Part shown: piece after piece, positions 49,883 through 60,106 of the stretch
Layout of the letters: each line of letters starts with the position of its first letter
Numbering within the stretch: the stretch's first letter is position 1
Source: Lachnospira pectinoschiza
Lineage (GTDB): Bacteria > Bacillota > Clostridia > Lachnospirales > Lachnospiraceae
Direction: 5' to 3'
NCBI RefSeq assembly: GCF_020564355.1
Contig: NZ_JAJCRR010000002.1
Location: 496,001 to 560,000, forward strand
DNA length: 64,000 nt
Program-made: the position numbers and the translations under genes
Notes under the pieces: generated by a model
What the model saw: only the letters and a program-made list of their open reading frames with translations
The model's database searches: none
What the model was told of the DNA's origin: nothing

Positions 49883-51295
49883 ATGAACAACTCAAATGAA
49901 CCCATTTATGACGCACGTAAGCTCGGCATTCCGAAAATGCTGATTCTCGGAATCCAGCATATGTTTGCGATGTTTGGTGCTACAATTCTGGTACCGATTC
50001 TTGTGGCAGGCTATTTTAAAGATGCCTGCGGTGAACCTTTGACAAGAGGCCTTACCGTTTCTGTTACTTTATTTTGTGCAGGCTTTGGCACACTGATTTT
50101 CCATCTTTGTTCCAAATTGAAAGTGCCTGCGTTTTTAGGCTCGTCCTTTGCATTTTTAGGCGGATTTTATACCGTTGCCAACTTAAAAAACGGTATTTAT
50201 GCGACCATGAATGTCAATGATAAAGCGGCTTATGCCTGCGGCGGTATTGTTGTTGCCGGACTTTTATATCTGGTGGTGGCGCTGATATTCAAACTGGTCG
50301 GTGTCAACCGTGTCATGAAATTTTTACCGCCGGTTGTAACCGGTCCGATTATCATCTGCATCGGTTTATCCCTTGCACCGTCAGCTATTTCAAATGCTTC
50401 AACCAACTGGTGGATTGCATTTACGGCATTAGCGGTGATTATCATTTTCAATATCTGGGGAAAAGGCATGTTTAAGATTATCCCGATTCTCATGGGTGTT
50501 TTGATTTCCTATGGGCTTGCGGTGATTTTAAATGCCTGCGGTATCACAAATCCTGATGGCACAGCGATTTTAGATTTTGCATCTGTATCGGGCGCCGGCT
50601 GGATTGGACTGCCTCAGTTCCAGATTTGCAAATTTGACATCACAGCCATTCTTGTTATGGCACCGATTGCCATTGCAACGATGATGGAACACGTAGGAGA
50701 TATGTCCGCCATTTCCGCTACAGTCGGAGAAAATTTTATTGAAGAACCAGGTCTGCACCGTACCTTAATGGGTGACGGACTTGCAACCGCATTTGCCGGA
50801 TTTCTCGGCGGACCTGCCAACACGACATACGGTGAAAATACCGGCGTTCTTGAACTTTCCAAAGTTTATGACCCGCGTGTTATCCGTATTGCGGCATGTT
50901 TTTCAATTGTATTGTCCTTTATTCCGAAGTTTTCGGCAATTATTTCAACAATGCCTGCGGCAATTATCGGCGGTGTGTCTTTCATGCTCTACGGTATGAT
51001 TTCCGCTATCGGTGTGAGAAATGTCGTTGAAAATAAGGTAGACCTAACAAAGTCCAGAAACTTAATTATTGCCGGTGTCATCTTTGTCTGCGGACTTGGA
51101 TTTTCAGACGGCTTGACCTTTACTGTCTTTGGCACTTCAATTACACTGACAGCCCTTGCCGTAGCTGCGATTGCAGGTATTTTCCTCAATGCCGTTTTAC
51201 CGGGAAATGATTACCAGTTCGGTAAAAATCCGGAGGGTGACAGAAGCCGAGGGGTCTATGTTGCAAACAGCGACAGCGAAGATGAAGCAGAGTAA
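49883..51295 (+). CDS. uraA: Uracil permease (NCS2/UraA family)
   Basis: 470 aa, about fourteen helices. Family features: GIQHMFAMFGATILVPIL, PAFLGSSFAFLGGF, motif IATMMEHVGDMSAI with the conserved E-x-G-D, GGPANTTYGENTGVLELSKVYDP with the uracil-binding QH/GENTG region. Proton-coupled uracil uptake. upp follows after 45 bp, completing a salvage operon. No PyrR-type attenuator seen. Confidence 0.93.
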   Translation: MNNSNEPIYDARKLGIPKMLILGIQHMFAMFGATILVPILVAGYFKDACGEPLTRGLTVSVTLFCAGFGTLIFHLCSKLKVPAFLGSSFAFLGGFYTVANLKNGIYATMNVNDKAAYACGGIVVAGLLYLVVALIFKLVGVNRVMKFLPPVVTGPIIICIGLSLAPSAISNASTNWWIAFTALAVIIIFNIWGKGMFKIIPILMGVLISYGLAVILNACGITNPDGTAILDFASVSGAGWIGLPQFQICKFDITAILVMAPIAIATMMEHVGDMSAISATVGENFIEEPGLHRTLMGDGLATAFAGFLGGPANTTYGENTGVLELSKVYDPRVIRIAACFSIVLSFIPKFSAIISTMPAAIIGGVSFMLYGMISAIGVRNVVENKVDLTKSRNLIIAGVIFVCGLGFSDGLTFTVFGTSITLTALAVAAIAGIFLNAVLPGNDYQFGKNPEGDRSRGVYVANSDSEDEAE

Positions 51296-51310
51296 TAAAA
51301 AAGATAAAAA

Positions 51311-51334
51311 TGCCGCATTGACGGCGGAATGGAG
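51311..51334 (+). promoter_or_regulatory. Small hairpin and ribosome site before upp
   Basis: tGCCG-cattga-CGGC followed by ggaatggag, same layout as the sites before rsmE, thiI, tyrS and the gene at 62309. Confidence 0.45.
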
Positions 51335-51340
51335 ATTTTT

Positions 51341-51979
51341 ATGAATAAAATGGAAAATGTAACTATTTTTGAACACCCTTTAATCCAGCACAAGATTTCA
51401 ATCTTACGTGACAAGAGAACCGGCACAAACGAATTTCGTCAGTTAGTTGATGAAATTGCCATGCTGGAAGGCTTTGTAGCTCTTTCAGATTTGCCGGTAG
51501 AAGACGTAGAAGTCGAAACGCCGATTGAAACCTGCATGACACCGATGATTGCCGGAAGAAAACTTGCCGTTGTGCCGATTCTTCGTGCCGGACTTGGTAT
51601 GGTTTCCGGTATTTTAGCGTTAGTTCCGTCCGCAAAGGTCGGACACATCGGTATGTACCGTGACGAAGAAACTCACGAACCGCAGGAATATTACTGCAAA
51701 CTGCCGGACCCGATTGCTGAAAGAACGATTGTTGTGTGTGATCCGATGTTAGCAACAGGCGGTTCTGCGATTGATGCGATTAACCAGATTAAAAAACACG
51801 GCGGCAAAAACATTAAGTTCATGTGCATTATTGCAGCTCCTGAAGGACTCGAAAGACTGCACAGGGAACATCCGGATATCCAGATTTATGTCGGTGCATT
51901 AGACAGACAGTTAAACGAAAATGCATACATCTGTCCGGGACTTGGCGATGCAGGCGACAGAATCTTCGGAACAAAATAA
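51341..51979 (+). CDS. upp: Uracil phosphoribosyltransferase
   Basis: 212 aa. Converts uracil and PRPP to [26 protein letters not shown] at the N-terminus, [12 protein letters not shown], and the PRPP loop [13 protein letters not shown]; uracil-binding [12 protein letters not shown] near the end. Start at 51341 with GGAG; 51329 overlaps that site. Confidence 0.96.
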   Translation: MNKMENVTIFEHPLIQHKISILRDKRTGTNEFRQLVDEIAMLEGFVALSDLPVEDVEVETPIETCMTPMIAGRKLAVVPILRAGLGMVSGILALVPSAKVGHIGMYRDEETHEPQEYYCKLPDPIAERTIVVCDPMLATGGSAIDAINQIKKHGGKNIKFMCIIAAPEGLERLHREHPDIQIYVGALDRQLNENAYICPGLGDAGDRIFGTK

Positions 51980-52011
51980 GAAATTCTTAAGAAATAAATT
52001 GGCTTCAGGTA

Positions 52012-52040
52012 TTGTAATTAAATACATTTTTGCGTATAAT
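52012..52040 (+). promoter_or_regulatory. Promoter of the HD-domain gene
   Basis: TTGTAA, 17 bp, TATAAT. Confidence 0.65.
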
Positions 52041-52089
52041 CTGCATAGGTAGCAAAGTAATGGTTCACAAAAATGAAATGGAGAAGTAC

Positions 52090-52608
52090 ATGAACCCTGA
52101 AAATAGACCCATTAGAAGTATTTTTACAGTAATGTCAACTGCCATCCGTACACTGGAAAAGGAAGGACGGCTGACAATGGAGAAAAGCTATATACAGCAC
52201 GGCTCGACATCTGTTTATGAACATAGTGTAAAAGTAGCTTATACAAGTTTGTATTTTGCAAGACGTTTCCGTCTGAATATTGATGAAAAGTCACTGATCC
52301 GCGGTGCATTGCTTCATGATTACTTTCTTTATGACTGGCATGAAAAGGATAAAAGTCATCGGCTTCATGGCTTTTATCACCCATCAACAGCTTTAAGAAA
52401 TGCCAAAGAAGATTTTGATTTGAATCCAATTGAAGAAAATATGATAGCCAGACACATGTTTCCACTGACCCCGATACCGCCGCGGTATAAGGAAGCATGG
52501 ATTCTGTGTCTGGCTGATAAATACTGTGCAACAGTTGAAACCCTGTTGCCGCTGCTGATGTGGAAGGTATTACGTGCCCGTATGATTAAAGCTTTATTTC
52601 TGAGTTAA
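52090..52608 (+). CDS. HD-domain phosphohydrolase
   Basis: 172 aa from 52090 (GGAG six bases upstream; in-frame starts at 52030 and 52060 lack a site). Metal-binding residues: VYEHSVKVAY (H), ALLHDYFLYDWHEKD (HD), HPSTALRNA, and CLADKYCATVE (D). A small HD hydrolase of unknown substrate, present widely in Lachnospiraceae. The last 15 bp overlap the 3' end of the gene on the opposite strand. Confidence 0.85.
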   Translation: MNPENRPIRSIFTVMSTAIRTLEKEGRLTMEKSYIQHGSTSVYEHSVKVAYTSLYFARRFRLNIDEKSLIRGALLHDYFLYDWHEKDKSHRLHGFYHPSTALRNAKEDFDLNPIEENMIARHMFPLTPIPPRYKEAWILCLADKYCATVETLLPLLMWKVLRARMIKALFLS

Positions 52609-53280
52609 GACAGACACAAATGTATACCGTTGATCCATCCAGTTTCCAATGATGCCGATACATTTTCCCATCGTGAAAGCAGCAAGAATTGTTCCGATTC
52701 CTAGTCCGTCAAGATGTCCTAAAAGAAATCCTGTCATGCAGGCAGTTACTGTCAGACAGATTACATCAAAAGTAATTTTGATTTTAGGATATCCGACACG
52801 GATAATATCGGAAAATTCCCTTGGAAATAAATCTGTCGGAATAATTGGCAATCCGCATCGGTTGGATAATGCAATTCCAATACAAATCAGAATATAACTT
52901 AACACAAAGTATACTATCCGGCACGGTATCGTCTGTGGCAGAATCCCTATCCATAATTCATGTACATCTAAAAATTCCCCGAAAGCAAATCCGACAACAA
53001 AACTGAATAAATACTGCGGTACGAATTTTTTACGCAGAATCATTAATGTCAGAACCAGTAACCCCTGAAAAAGATACGTCCATGTTCCGAGGGAAATTTT
53101 AGTAAAGACTTCTGAAAATGCAAACGGCACGCTTGAGATTGCTGAAATCCCCGCACCGGAATACAGCATTAATACCACACCAAAGCTGTTAATCAGAACC
53201 GCCGCTATCAAAGCCAGCTCCCCGCGCAGTGTCCGCCTGTCCGTTTCCTGAAGCATTGTGTCAGCATTATTATTATTCAT
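52594..53280 (-). CDS. YczE/YitT-type membrane protein
   Basis: 228 aa from the ATG at 53280; in-frame alternatives at 53292 and 53385 have weaker sites. Five or six helices (IAAVLINSFGVVLMLYSGAGIS; YLFQGLLVLTLMILRK; YLFSFVVGFAFGEFLDVHE; ACMTGFLLGHLDGLGIGTIL), the YczE layout of DUF6198. Function not established. It is divergent from the LysR regulator at 53529, the usual arrangement for a regulated transporter. Confidence 0.78.
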   Translation of the reverse strand: MNNNNADTMLQETDRRTLRGELALIAAVLINSFGVVLMLYSGAGISAISSVPFAFSEVFTKISLGTWTYLFQGLLVLTLMILRKKFVPQYLFSFVVGFAFGEFLDVHELWIGILPQTIPCRIVYFVLSYILICIGIALSNRCGLPIIPTDLFPREFSDIIRVGYPKIKITFDVICLTVTACMTGFLLGHLDGLGIGTILAAFTMGKCIGIIGNWMDQRYTFVSVLTQK

Positions 53281-53422
53281 ACTTTTCACCATTCCTGTTC
53301 TAAGGCATTTTGCCCTACATATTTGTTTACAGCTTTTCAGTATACAAACGCTTTTTATAAATAACAAATAAATAAATTTCATCAAACTATAGACTGTATC
53401 TATTGAATATTATATATTTATC

Positions 53423-53452
53423 ATGATTGGGGACTTTTGTCCCTGGTATCAT
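53423..53452. promoter_or_regulatory. Inverted repeat, probable LysR operator
   Basis: ATGATtgGGGAC-tttt-GTCCCtggtATCAT lies between the divergent genes, 77 bp before the LysR start. The spacing suits autoregulation and control of the membrane protein. Confidence 0.55.
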
Positions 53453-53528
53453 ATATAAATGTAACTGCACATCAAATATTTAGATTTACTACCTGCCGGA
53501 GATTACCGGACACACTGGAGGAATTTAT

Positions 53529-54416
53529 TTGAATTTATTTTATTTAAGATACTTTGTGACCCTTGCACACGTCAAACACTATACCAAAGCAGCAGAACAG
53601 CTCTGCATTACACAGCCAAGCCTCAGCCACGCCATTGCACAGATGGAAAAAGAACTGGGTGTGCCGTTATTTGAGAAAAATGGCAGAAATACCATGCTCA
53701 CGCCGTTTGGCAGGGAATTTCTATCGTGCGCGGAGCATACACTTTCCACGCTTGATGACGGCATTGCTTCCTTACAGCGCAGTGCGCGCGGTTCAGGACT
53801 GATTCGTCTGGGCTTTGTCCGTCCGCTGGGGATTGAATTTGTCCCGCACCTTGCGGCAGATTTCTTACGGGCATATCCTGAAAATGATATCCGTTTTACC
53901 TTTCATACCGGCATTACCCAGCACCTGTTAGATGATTTGGCACAGCGGAAGGTAGATTTGCTGTTTTGTTCCAAGCCGCAGGACGACTTAAAATTTACCG
54001 CCGTTCCGGTTCAGAAACAGGAGCTGGTTGTCATCGTGCCGCAGAATCACCCGCTTGCCGCACGTTCCGCTAAGGACGGTATATGTCTTTCCGACACCGC
54101 TTCGTACCCGCACATTTATTTTACAAAGACTTCGGGTATCCGCAGTGTCATTGACGATATGTTCCACAGGGAAAATGTGATTCCCAATATCGTTTACGAA
54201 ACAGAAGAAGATGAAGTCATTGCCGGACTGGTGGCACAAGACTTCGGTATTGCCGTTGTTCCGTATATGGATTTGCTGTCAAAACTGCCGGTTCGGATTC
54301 TGCCGATTCTTTCACCGGATTACGAACGCAATTTTTATCTGGTGCATGACGGTTCCGTGTATATGCCGCCTGCCGTGGAAAATTTCCGCAATTTTGTATT
54401 AAACCGCATTTCTTAA
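53529..54416 (+). CDS. LysR-family transcriptional regulator
   Basis: 295 aa, TTG start after TGGAGG. N-terminal HTH: NLFYLRYFVTLAHVKHYTKAAEQLCITQPSLSHAIAQMEKELG. Two-lobe effector domain with EDEVIAGLVAQDFGIAVVPYM. Belongs to the CynR/BsdA-like group by length and pattern; effector unknown. Divergent target at 52594-53280. Confidence 0.92.
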   Translation: MNLFYLRYFVTLAHVKHYTKAAEQLCITQPSLSHAIAQMEKELGVPLFEKNGRNTMLTPFGREFLSCAEHTLSTLDDGIASLQRSARGSGLIRLGFVRPLGIEFVPHLAADFLRAYPENDIRFTFHTGITQHLLDDLAQRKVDLLFCSKPQDDLKFTAVPVQKQELVVIVPQNHPLAARSAKDGICLSDTASYPHIYFTKTSGIRSVIDDMFHRENVIPNIVYETEEDEVIAGLVAQDFGIAVVPYMDLLSKLPVRILPILSPDYERNFYLVHDGSVYMPPAVENFRNFVLNRIS

Positions 54417-54497
54417 AACATTTTGCAAAAAAGTATAAATCTGACATTTCTGTAAAAAATAAGAATATCAAACTTCAAACAGAAAGGGTTCAGATTT

Positions 54498-54896
54498 ATG
54501 AAACGATTGGAATGGATAAGCGCCGCTGCCGGAATATTACTGTTATTTATCTCCGGCTTTGGCTGTATCTTTTTCTTTGCTTCAAAGGAAAATACAAAAA
54601 ATATTACCAAAGAGGAAACCTTTGTCTACCGGGCAGAAACTGACAGCACCAGTCTGGCCGACACCTCTGCCGGCATTTATGCCAACGGAAAAGTACAGAC
54701 CAAAAAAGAAACCTTTTACCTGATTTACAGTGAAGACCGCCTGTGCATTTACCGGGGAGATGACAAGATTTTTTACGACTACGCCGATGTAGCGGTAAAC
54801 CTCATGCCGGTTGAAATACGGGAGCAGTTAAAATACGGCCTGTACATCACCGGAGAGCAGGAACTTTACGAATTTTTACAGACCTACAGCAGTTAA
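54498..54896 (+). CDS. Small single-pass membrane protein, BofC-like C-terminus
   Basis: 132 aa. Membrane helix at about 7-29, then an extracellular domain: FYLIYSEDRLCIYRGDDKIFYDYADVAVNLMPVEIREQLKYG ... GEQELYEFLQTYSS. This beta-beta-helix pattern resembles the BofC C-terminal domain found in many small clostridial proteins. Start after GAAAGGG. Role unknown; sporulation checkpoint function of BofC cannot be transferred. Confidence 0.65.
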   Translation: MKRLEWISAAAGILLLFISGFGCIFFFASKENTKNITKEETFVYRAETDSTSLADTSAGIYANGKVQTKKETFYLIYSEDRLCIYRGDDKIFYDYADVAVNLMPVEIREQLKYGLYITGEQELYEFLQTYSS

Positions 54897-55043
54897 ATAT
54901 TGCGCGGAAACTATACGTCTGATAAAATATGATACTAGATTCAGACAGATGTCTTGCTTTTGCCAACACATCTTAAAACACAGCTTAAAACACAGCTTAA
55001 ATAATAGAGATTAAAAATAAAAATACACGAAACGAGGACTTTT

Positions 55044-56321
55044 ATGACAAAATTAAACCGGCACACCTGTGACTGCATTGTTATCGGCGGCGGCGCCGCG
55101 GGCATGATGTCCGCTGTCTGCGCTTCACAGGGCGGTGCATCTGTCATTTTAATAGAACATACGGCACGGCTGGGTTCAAAAATACTCCAGACCGGCAACG
55201 GAAAATGTAACTTTACCAACCTGCATATGCAGGCAGACTGTTATCAGAACGGCAATCCTGACTTTGTCATGCAGGTTTTAAATACCTTTCCGGTACAGGA
55301 TACCCTTGATTTTTTTGAAAATGCAGGCATTTACCACAAGGACAGAAACGGATATGTCTATCCCCATTCGGAAACGGCGGCTTCTTTGCAGTCCGCACTG
55401 CGGTATGAAGTCGAACAGAGCGGTGTGACCGTGTTTACCGAACAGTCTGTTCTGTCCGTTGAAAAAAAAGACGGTTCATTTTATGTGACGACCGATACCG
55501 ACAGCTTCTGCGGCCACGCCTGTATTCTTGCCACCGGCTCAAAAGCCGCACCAAAGACAGGCTCGGACGGCTCAGGCTATACGCTTGCCAGAAAACTCGG
55601 ACACCACATTATAAAACCGCTTCCGGCACTCGTACAGCTTACTTCCGACAATCCGCTGTGCAAAGCGATGTCCGGCGTGCGCAGTACAGGAACGGTTACT
55701 GTTTTTGCAGACGGAAATCCTGTTGCTTCGGATACCGGAGAAATCCAGTATACGGACTACGGCATTTCGGGGATTCCCGTATTTCAGGTCAGCCGCTATG
55801 CCGTCAAAGCCGCAGACAGTAAAAGAATCGTGACGGCAGTTGTGGATATGCTTCCGGACTTTGAAGCGGAAACCCTTATTACACAATCGATAAAACGCAT
55901 GTATCAGCATAATACGCAGGATATTGTCACGTTCTTTTCGGGACTGCTTAACAAAAAGCTTGTACAGGCAGTGGCAAAAAGCTGCGGTTATCCAGCCGGT
56001 ACGGCTATGGACGCACTTGGAAAAAAAGGTATTGCAAAAATGATAACAGCTTTTAAAGATTTTTCCTTTGACATTACCGGAAGCCGCTCCTTTGATGCCG
56101 CACAAATCTGTCAGGGTGGTGTATCTCTTGAAGAGGTGGATTCCCAGTTCATGCAGTCTCTTTTATGTCCCGGACTTTTCTTTGCGGGAGAACTTTTAGA
56201 CGTAGACGGAAAATGCGGCGGCTACAACCTGCAATGGGCATGGAGCAGTGGACATCTGGCGGGAACTTCTGCCGCACAGTATTGTATTTCACAGAAAGGA
56301 ACTCACTATGATTCAAATTAG
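55044..56321 (+). CDS. NAD(P)/FAD-dependent oxidoreductase, HI0933/BaiN family
   Basis: 425 aa. FAD Rossmann motif CIVIGGGAAGMMSAV, KILQTGNGKCNFTN, ILATGSKAAPKTGSDGSGY and the C-terminal GLFFAGELLDVDGKCGGYNLQWAWSSG are diagnostic. Family members reduce unsaturated bonds, for example in bile-acid metabolism, but substrate here is unknown. Overlaps the next gene by 14 bp. Confidence 0.9.
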   Translation: MTKLNRHTCDCIVIGGGAAGMMSAVCASQGGASVILIEHTARLGSKILQTGNGKCNFTNLHMQADCYQNGNPDFVMQVLNTFPVQDTLDFFENAGIYHKDRNGYVYPHSETAASLQSALRYEVEQSGVTVFTEQSVLSVEKKDGSFYVTTDTDSFCGHACILATGSKAAPKTGSDGSGYTLARKLGHHIIKPLPALVQLTSDNPLCKAMSGVRSTGTVTVFADGNPVASDTGEIQYTDYGISGIPVFQVSRYAVKAADSKRIVTAVVDMLPDFEAETLITQSIKRMYQHNTQDIVTFFSGLLNKKLVQAVAKSCGYPAGTAMDALGKKGIAKMITAFKDFSFDITGSRSFDAAQICQGGVSLEEVDSQFMQSLLCPGLFFAGELLDVDGKCGGYNLQWAWSSGHLAGTSAAQYCISQKGTHYDSN

Positions 56322-57927
56322 TCAGATTCGTTTAAAACCGGACAGCCCGGAAACGGCATTACACCAGGCAGTTTACAAGGCACTGCGCCTTTCACCGAAG
56401 GATACCTGCCGCATTGAGATTGCAAAGCAGTCCATTGATTCCAGACATAAACCGGATATCTTATACATATACAGCGTGCATGTTTCCGACATTCTGCTTA
56501 ACGGCAAAAAGCCGGTGGACGAAGCTGCATGGATTAAAAAGTTAAAGAACCGTGACATTACACCGGTTACCCAAAAAGGATACACATTCCCTGCCGTATC
56601 AAGGCAGATTTTAAAAGAAGAAGACCGTCCGGTCATTATCGGTTTCGGCCCTGCGGGTATGTTTGCCGCATTAAAGCTTGCCGAAGCAGGACTGCGCCCG
56701 ATTGTATTTGAGCGTGGTGACAGTATCGGACAGCGTAAAAAAGAAGTCGAGGCGTTCTGGCAGGGCGGCGCACTCAATACCGAATCGAACGTCCAGTTCG
56801 GAGAGGGCGGCGCCGGTACATTTTCGGACGGTAAATTAAATACGGCGATTAAAGACCCAACCGGAAGAATCCACGAAGTTTTACGCATATTTGCAGAATT
56901 TGGTGCGGATTCGCGGATTTTATATGTGAATAAGCCGCATATCGGAACTGATGTTCTTGCCAAGGTTGTGCAGAATATCCGTAAAAAAATCACTGCCTGC
57001 GGCGGCGAGGTGCATTTCCAGACAAAACTCACGGCAATTCATGAAAAAGACGGCGCAGTAAACGGCATTACCGTCTTTGACCGTGCAGAAAACAAATCCT
57101 TCACCCACGCCTGTAATACCGTCTGTCTTGCAATCGGTCACAGTGCCAGAGATACCTTTGAAATGCTTCTGGCACAGGGAATCTCCATGCAGCCGAAGGC
57201 TTTTGCGGTCGGTGTGCGCATGGAACACCCGCAGTCCTTTATCAATCAGAATGCGTATGGCGACTGCCACTATAAACTGCCTGCTGCCGATTATAAAGTA
57301 ACATTTCAGACATCCACCGGCAAAGGCGTGTATTCTTTCTGTATGTGTCCGGGCGGTTACGTGGTCAACGCTTCTTCCGAAAAAGAACGCATTGCCGTAA
57401 ATGGCATGAGTTATTCAGGCAGAAACGGTGACAATGCCAACAGTGCCATTATCGTCACCGTAACGCCGGAGGATTTCGGCAGTAACATTTTAGACGGCAT
57501 GCACTTCCAGCGCAGACTTGAAAACCTCGCATGGCGGGAGGGAAACGGCAAAATTCCCGTACAGTTATACGGTGATTTCAAGAACAACCGCATATCGACC
57601 GGTTTCGGTGCCGTAACGCCGTCCATAAAAGGCGCGTACACCTTTGGCAACTTAAACCACGTTTTACCGGAGTTTCTCACAGCACCGTTAAAAGAGGGCA
57701 TCACCGGATTTTCAACGCGCATTAAGGGATTTGACATGGAAGAAGCCGTGCTTTCGGGTGTTGAAAGCCGGACCTCCAGCCCGGTTCGTATTCTGCGCGG
57801 CGACTCCTTACAGTCTGTGACACTTCACGGTCTGTACCCGTGCGGAGAGGGTGCAGGATATGCAGGCGGTATTACCTCTGCCGCCGTTGATGGTTTAAAA
57901 ATTGCCGAGCAGATTGCCACAAACTAG
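56308..57927 (+). CDS. NAD(P)/FAD-dependent dehydrogenase
   Basis: 539 aa. VIIGFGPAGMFAALKLAEAG (FAD GxGxxG), QFGEGGAGTFSDGKLNT and C-terminal GLYPCGEGAGYAGGITSAAVDGLKIAEQI fit the uncharacterised FAD-dependent dehydrogenase family. An N-terminal 90-residue domain precedes the FAD fold (ALHQAVYKALRLSPKDTC). Start at 56308 with AAGGA. Co-transcribed with the preceding flavoprotein and often found with tRNA or murein genes elsewhere; role unknown. Confidence 0.87.
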   Translation: MIQISQIRLKPDSPETALHQAVYKALRLSPKDTCRIEIAKQSIDSRHKPDILYIYSVHVSDILLNGKKPVDEAAWIKKLKNRDITPVTQKGYTFPAVSRQILKEEDRPVIIGFGPAGMFAALKLAEAGLRPIVFERGDSIGQRKKEVEAFWQGGALNTESNVQFGEGGAGTFSDGKLNTAIKDPTGRIHEVLRIFAEFGADSRILYVNKPHIGTDVLAKVVQNIRKKITACGGEVHFQTKLTAIHEKDGAVNGITVFDRAENKSFTHACNTVCLAIGHSARDTFEMLLAQGISMQPKAFAVGVRMEHPQSFINQNAYGDCHYKLPAADYKVTFQTSTGKGVYSFCMCPGGYVVNASSEKERIAVNGMSYSGRNGDNANSAIIVTVTPEDFGSNILDGMHFQRRLENLAWREGNGKIPVQLYGDFKNNRISTGFGAVTPSIKGAYTFGNLNHVLPEFLTAPLKEGITGFSTRIKGFDMEEAVLSGVESRTSSPVRILRGDSLQSVTLHGLYPCGEGAGYAGGITSAAVDGLKIAEQIATN

Positions 57928-58012
57928 AAAAAACGTGACATTTTACCTTAAATGGTGTAAAATAACAAAAGTATGCAAAATATATAGTAGATGAAATTTG
58001 GAGAACATAAAA

Positions 58013-58861
58013 ATGAGCAGCATAAGAGAGCGAATGAAAGAGAAGAAACGGATTGTTGTAAAAATCGGTTCTTCTTCCCTCATGCATGATAATACGGGTA
58101 AATTAAATTTATTAAAAATCGAAAAACTGGTTCGTATTCTGGTCGATATTAAAAATTCCGGAAAAGACGTTATATTGGTATCTTCCGGTGCAATCGCCGT
58201 CGGAAGAAATGCCATCGGTCTGCATGACCGTCCCGATGATTTATCCGTAAAGCAGGCGTGTGCCGCCATCGGACAGGCTAAGCTGATGATGGTTTATCAG
58301 AAGATTTTTTCCGAATACAATTCCCTTGCGGCACAGGTTCTGCTGACAAAGACAATTGTGTTAAATCCGGTCAGCCGCCAGAATGCCGAAAATACATTCC
58401 GCGAATTGTCAAAGCTTGGGGCAATTCCGGTTGTCAATGAAAATGATACCATTTCGACTTCGGAAATTGAGCAGGTACAGACCTTTGGCGATAATGACCG
58501 CCTTTCGGCTGTCGTTGCTTCTATTACCGATGCGGATTTACTGATTCTGTTATCGGATATTGACGGCATGTATACAGATGATCCGCGAACGAATCCGGAT
58601 GCACGCTTTATTCATTATGTTGAAACCATCGATGACTCCCTGATTCAGATGGGCAAGGCAACTTCCGGCAGCAGTGTCGGAACCGGCGGTATGGCATCAA
58701 AAATTGCCGCTGCCATGATTGCTGCCAATTCAGGAGCCGATATGGTCATTACCAATGCCAATAACGTAGAAAATATTGTTGGAATTTTAAATGGAGAGGA
58801 TATTGGCACACTCTTTTTAAATCACCGCAATAAGGATTTTGATTTAAAAGAGCTGATTTAA
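58013..58861 (+). CDS. proB: Glutamate 5-kinase
   Basis: 282 aa. First step of proline synthesis. Amino-acid kinase fold: RIVVKIGSSSLM, VSSGAIAVGRNAIG, VNENDTIS, FGDNDRLSAVVAS, and GSSVGTGGMASKIAAA. The C-terminal PUA domain of E. coli ProB (367 aa) is absent. Start at 58013 after GGAG; proA lies 2.1 kb further on. Confidence 0.95.
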   Translation: MSSIRERMKEKKRIVVKIGSSSLMHDNTGKLNLLKIEKLVRILVDIKNSGKDVILVSSGAIAVGRNAIGLHDRPDDLSVKQACAAIGQAKLMMVYQKIFSEYNSLAAQVLLTKTIVLNPVSRQNAENTFRELSKLGAIPVVNENDTISTSEIEQVQTFGDNDRLSAVVASITDADLLILLSDIDGMYTDDPRTNPDARFIHYVETIDDSLIQMGKATSGSSVGTGGMASKIAAAMIAANSGADMVITNANNVENIVGILNGEDIGTLFLNHRNKDFDLKELI

Positions 58862-58880
58862 AACGCTGTGGGAGGAATGA

Positions 58881-60089
58881 ATGGACATCAAACTTGTCAA
58901 AAATTTTGAAGAGGGTAATTACATCCCGGTTAATGAGCAGCTTCTGCTTCAGGTCGTAGATGCCAATTACCGTCTTGGACGTTTTCCCGGCAAAAAAATT
59001 TTTATGCTGAATCCGCTGACAAACGAACGGCTTGAAATCTTACCGGAAATTCATAAATACAATTTGGCAAACATCAGTTATGCAGCAGTTTCCCATAACC
59101 ATATACTGTTTACATCCGCAAGCAGTATTAATGAAACACAGGTAGAGATTTCTTACTACCGTTACGATGTCAGTACCGGTGCGTATCATATTATCCATAC
59201 CACCGTGGCAGACCTGACGAAACTCGGCAATGTGCTTTTATTAAAAGCTTTTGTACTGGATGAAAACTACTGTATTTTTGATGAAATTACATATTCCAGA
59301 GAAAATTTAAGCAGTACCGGACTGTTTAGCAACGGCATGGGTACACATAAAATGCTTTTAAAAGAAATACAGGAAAATAAAGAGCGTTTACTAAAAGATT
59401 CTGTGATTGCCACATCCGGCATTGAAAAACTGATTCCTCTTTCAGGTAATTTATGTATTATCAAACTGGGGAGTCCGATGTTAGAAGAACTGGTTTTTTC
59501 TGATACTGCCATACAGCCTTTTAAGCAGAAAGAAATCATCGGCATTGTCAATATCAAGCAGTTTATTTCCGAACTGCTGTTAAATCAGAACAATGCATTT
59601 CTGGAAATTTTAGATGAAGGCTCTGAGGAAATTACATTTCCATACATCCGCCAGTATGACAATGATATTGTCTATTCAAAAGTCGATGTTTCAAAAAAAA
59701 TAGAAGAAGTTATTATATACGATTATGAAACAAAAGTGAAGAAAGTACGCTTAAACAGCAATATTACCAGGATTTCCGATTTGAATCATACGTATATTTT
59801 AAATGATACCCCGTATATTATTAAAAATACGGACAAAAATACGCGTTTAATTAATCTGAATACACAGAAAACCGACATTAAATTAAGCGGTGATGTACGT
59901 ATTAAATTTATCCGCAGGGATTTAATTGTTACGCAGCACCATGTTAAAAAAATGTTTTTTATGCGTAAGGAAAACTATTACATTGAGGTTTTCCGATACC
60001 CGGATATGCACCATTCCATTTTCAAGACGCGTGCAAAATATAAAGACTGTATCGCATTTTTTGACGATTTACTGATTTTTACCAATTAG
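58881..60089 (+). CDS. Protein of unknown function, beta-rich
   Basis: 402 aa after GGGAGG. No signal peptide or helix; repeated hydrophobic-strand pattern with tyrosines and turns (NISYAAVSHNHILFTSASSINE; NLCIIKLGSPMLEELVF; HTYILNDTPYIIKNTD) suggests a beta-propeller. It lies in the proline cluster between proB and the DUF896 gene, 19 bp after proB. Family not recognised; a cytosolic sensor or scaffold is possible. Confidence 0.65.
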   Translation: MDIKLVKNFEEGNYIPVNEQLLLQVVDANYRLGRFPGKKIFMLNPLTNERLEILPEIHKYNLANISYAAVSHNHILFTSASSINETQVEISYYRYDVSTGAYHIIHTTVADLTKLGNVLLLKAFVLDENYCIFDEITYSRENLSSTGLFSNGMGTHKMLLKEIQENKERLLKDSVIATSGIEKLIPLSGNLCIIKLGSPMLEELVFSDTAIQPFKQKEIIGIVNIKQFISELLLNQNNAFLEILDEGSEEITFPYIRQYDNDIVYSKVDVSKKIEEVIIYDYETKVKKVRLNSNITRISDLNHTYILNDTPYIIKNTDKNTRLINLNTQKTDIKLSGDVRIKFIRRDLIVTQHHVKKMFFMRKENYYIEVFRYPDMHHSIFKTRAKYKDCIAFFDDLLIFTN

Positions 60090-60106
60090 AACAGGAGAAC
60101 ATTTGT

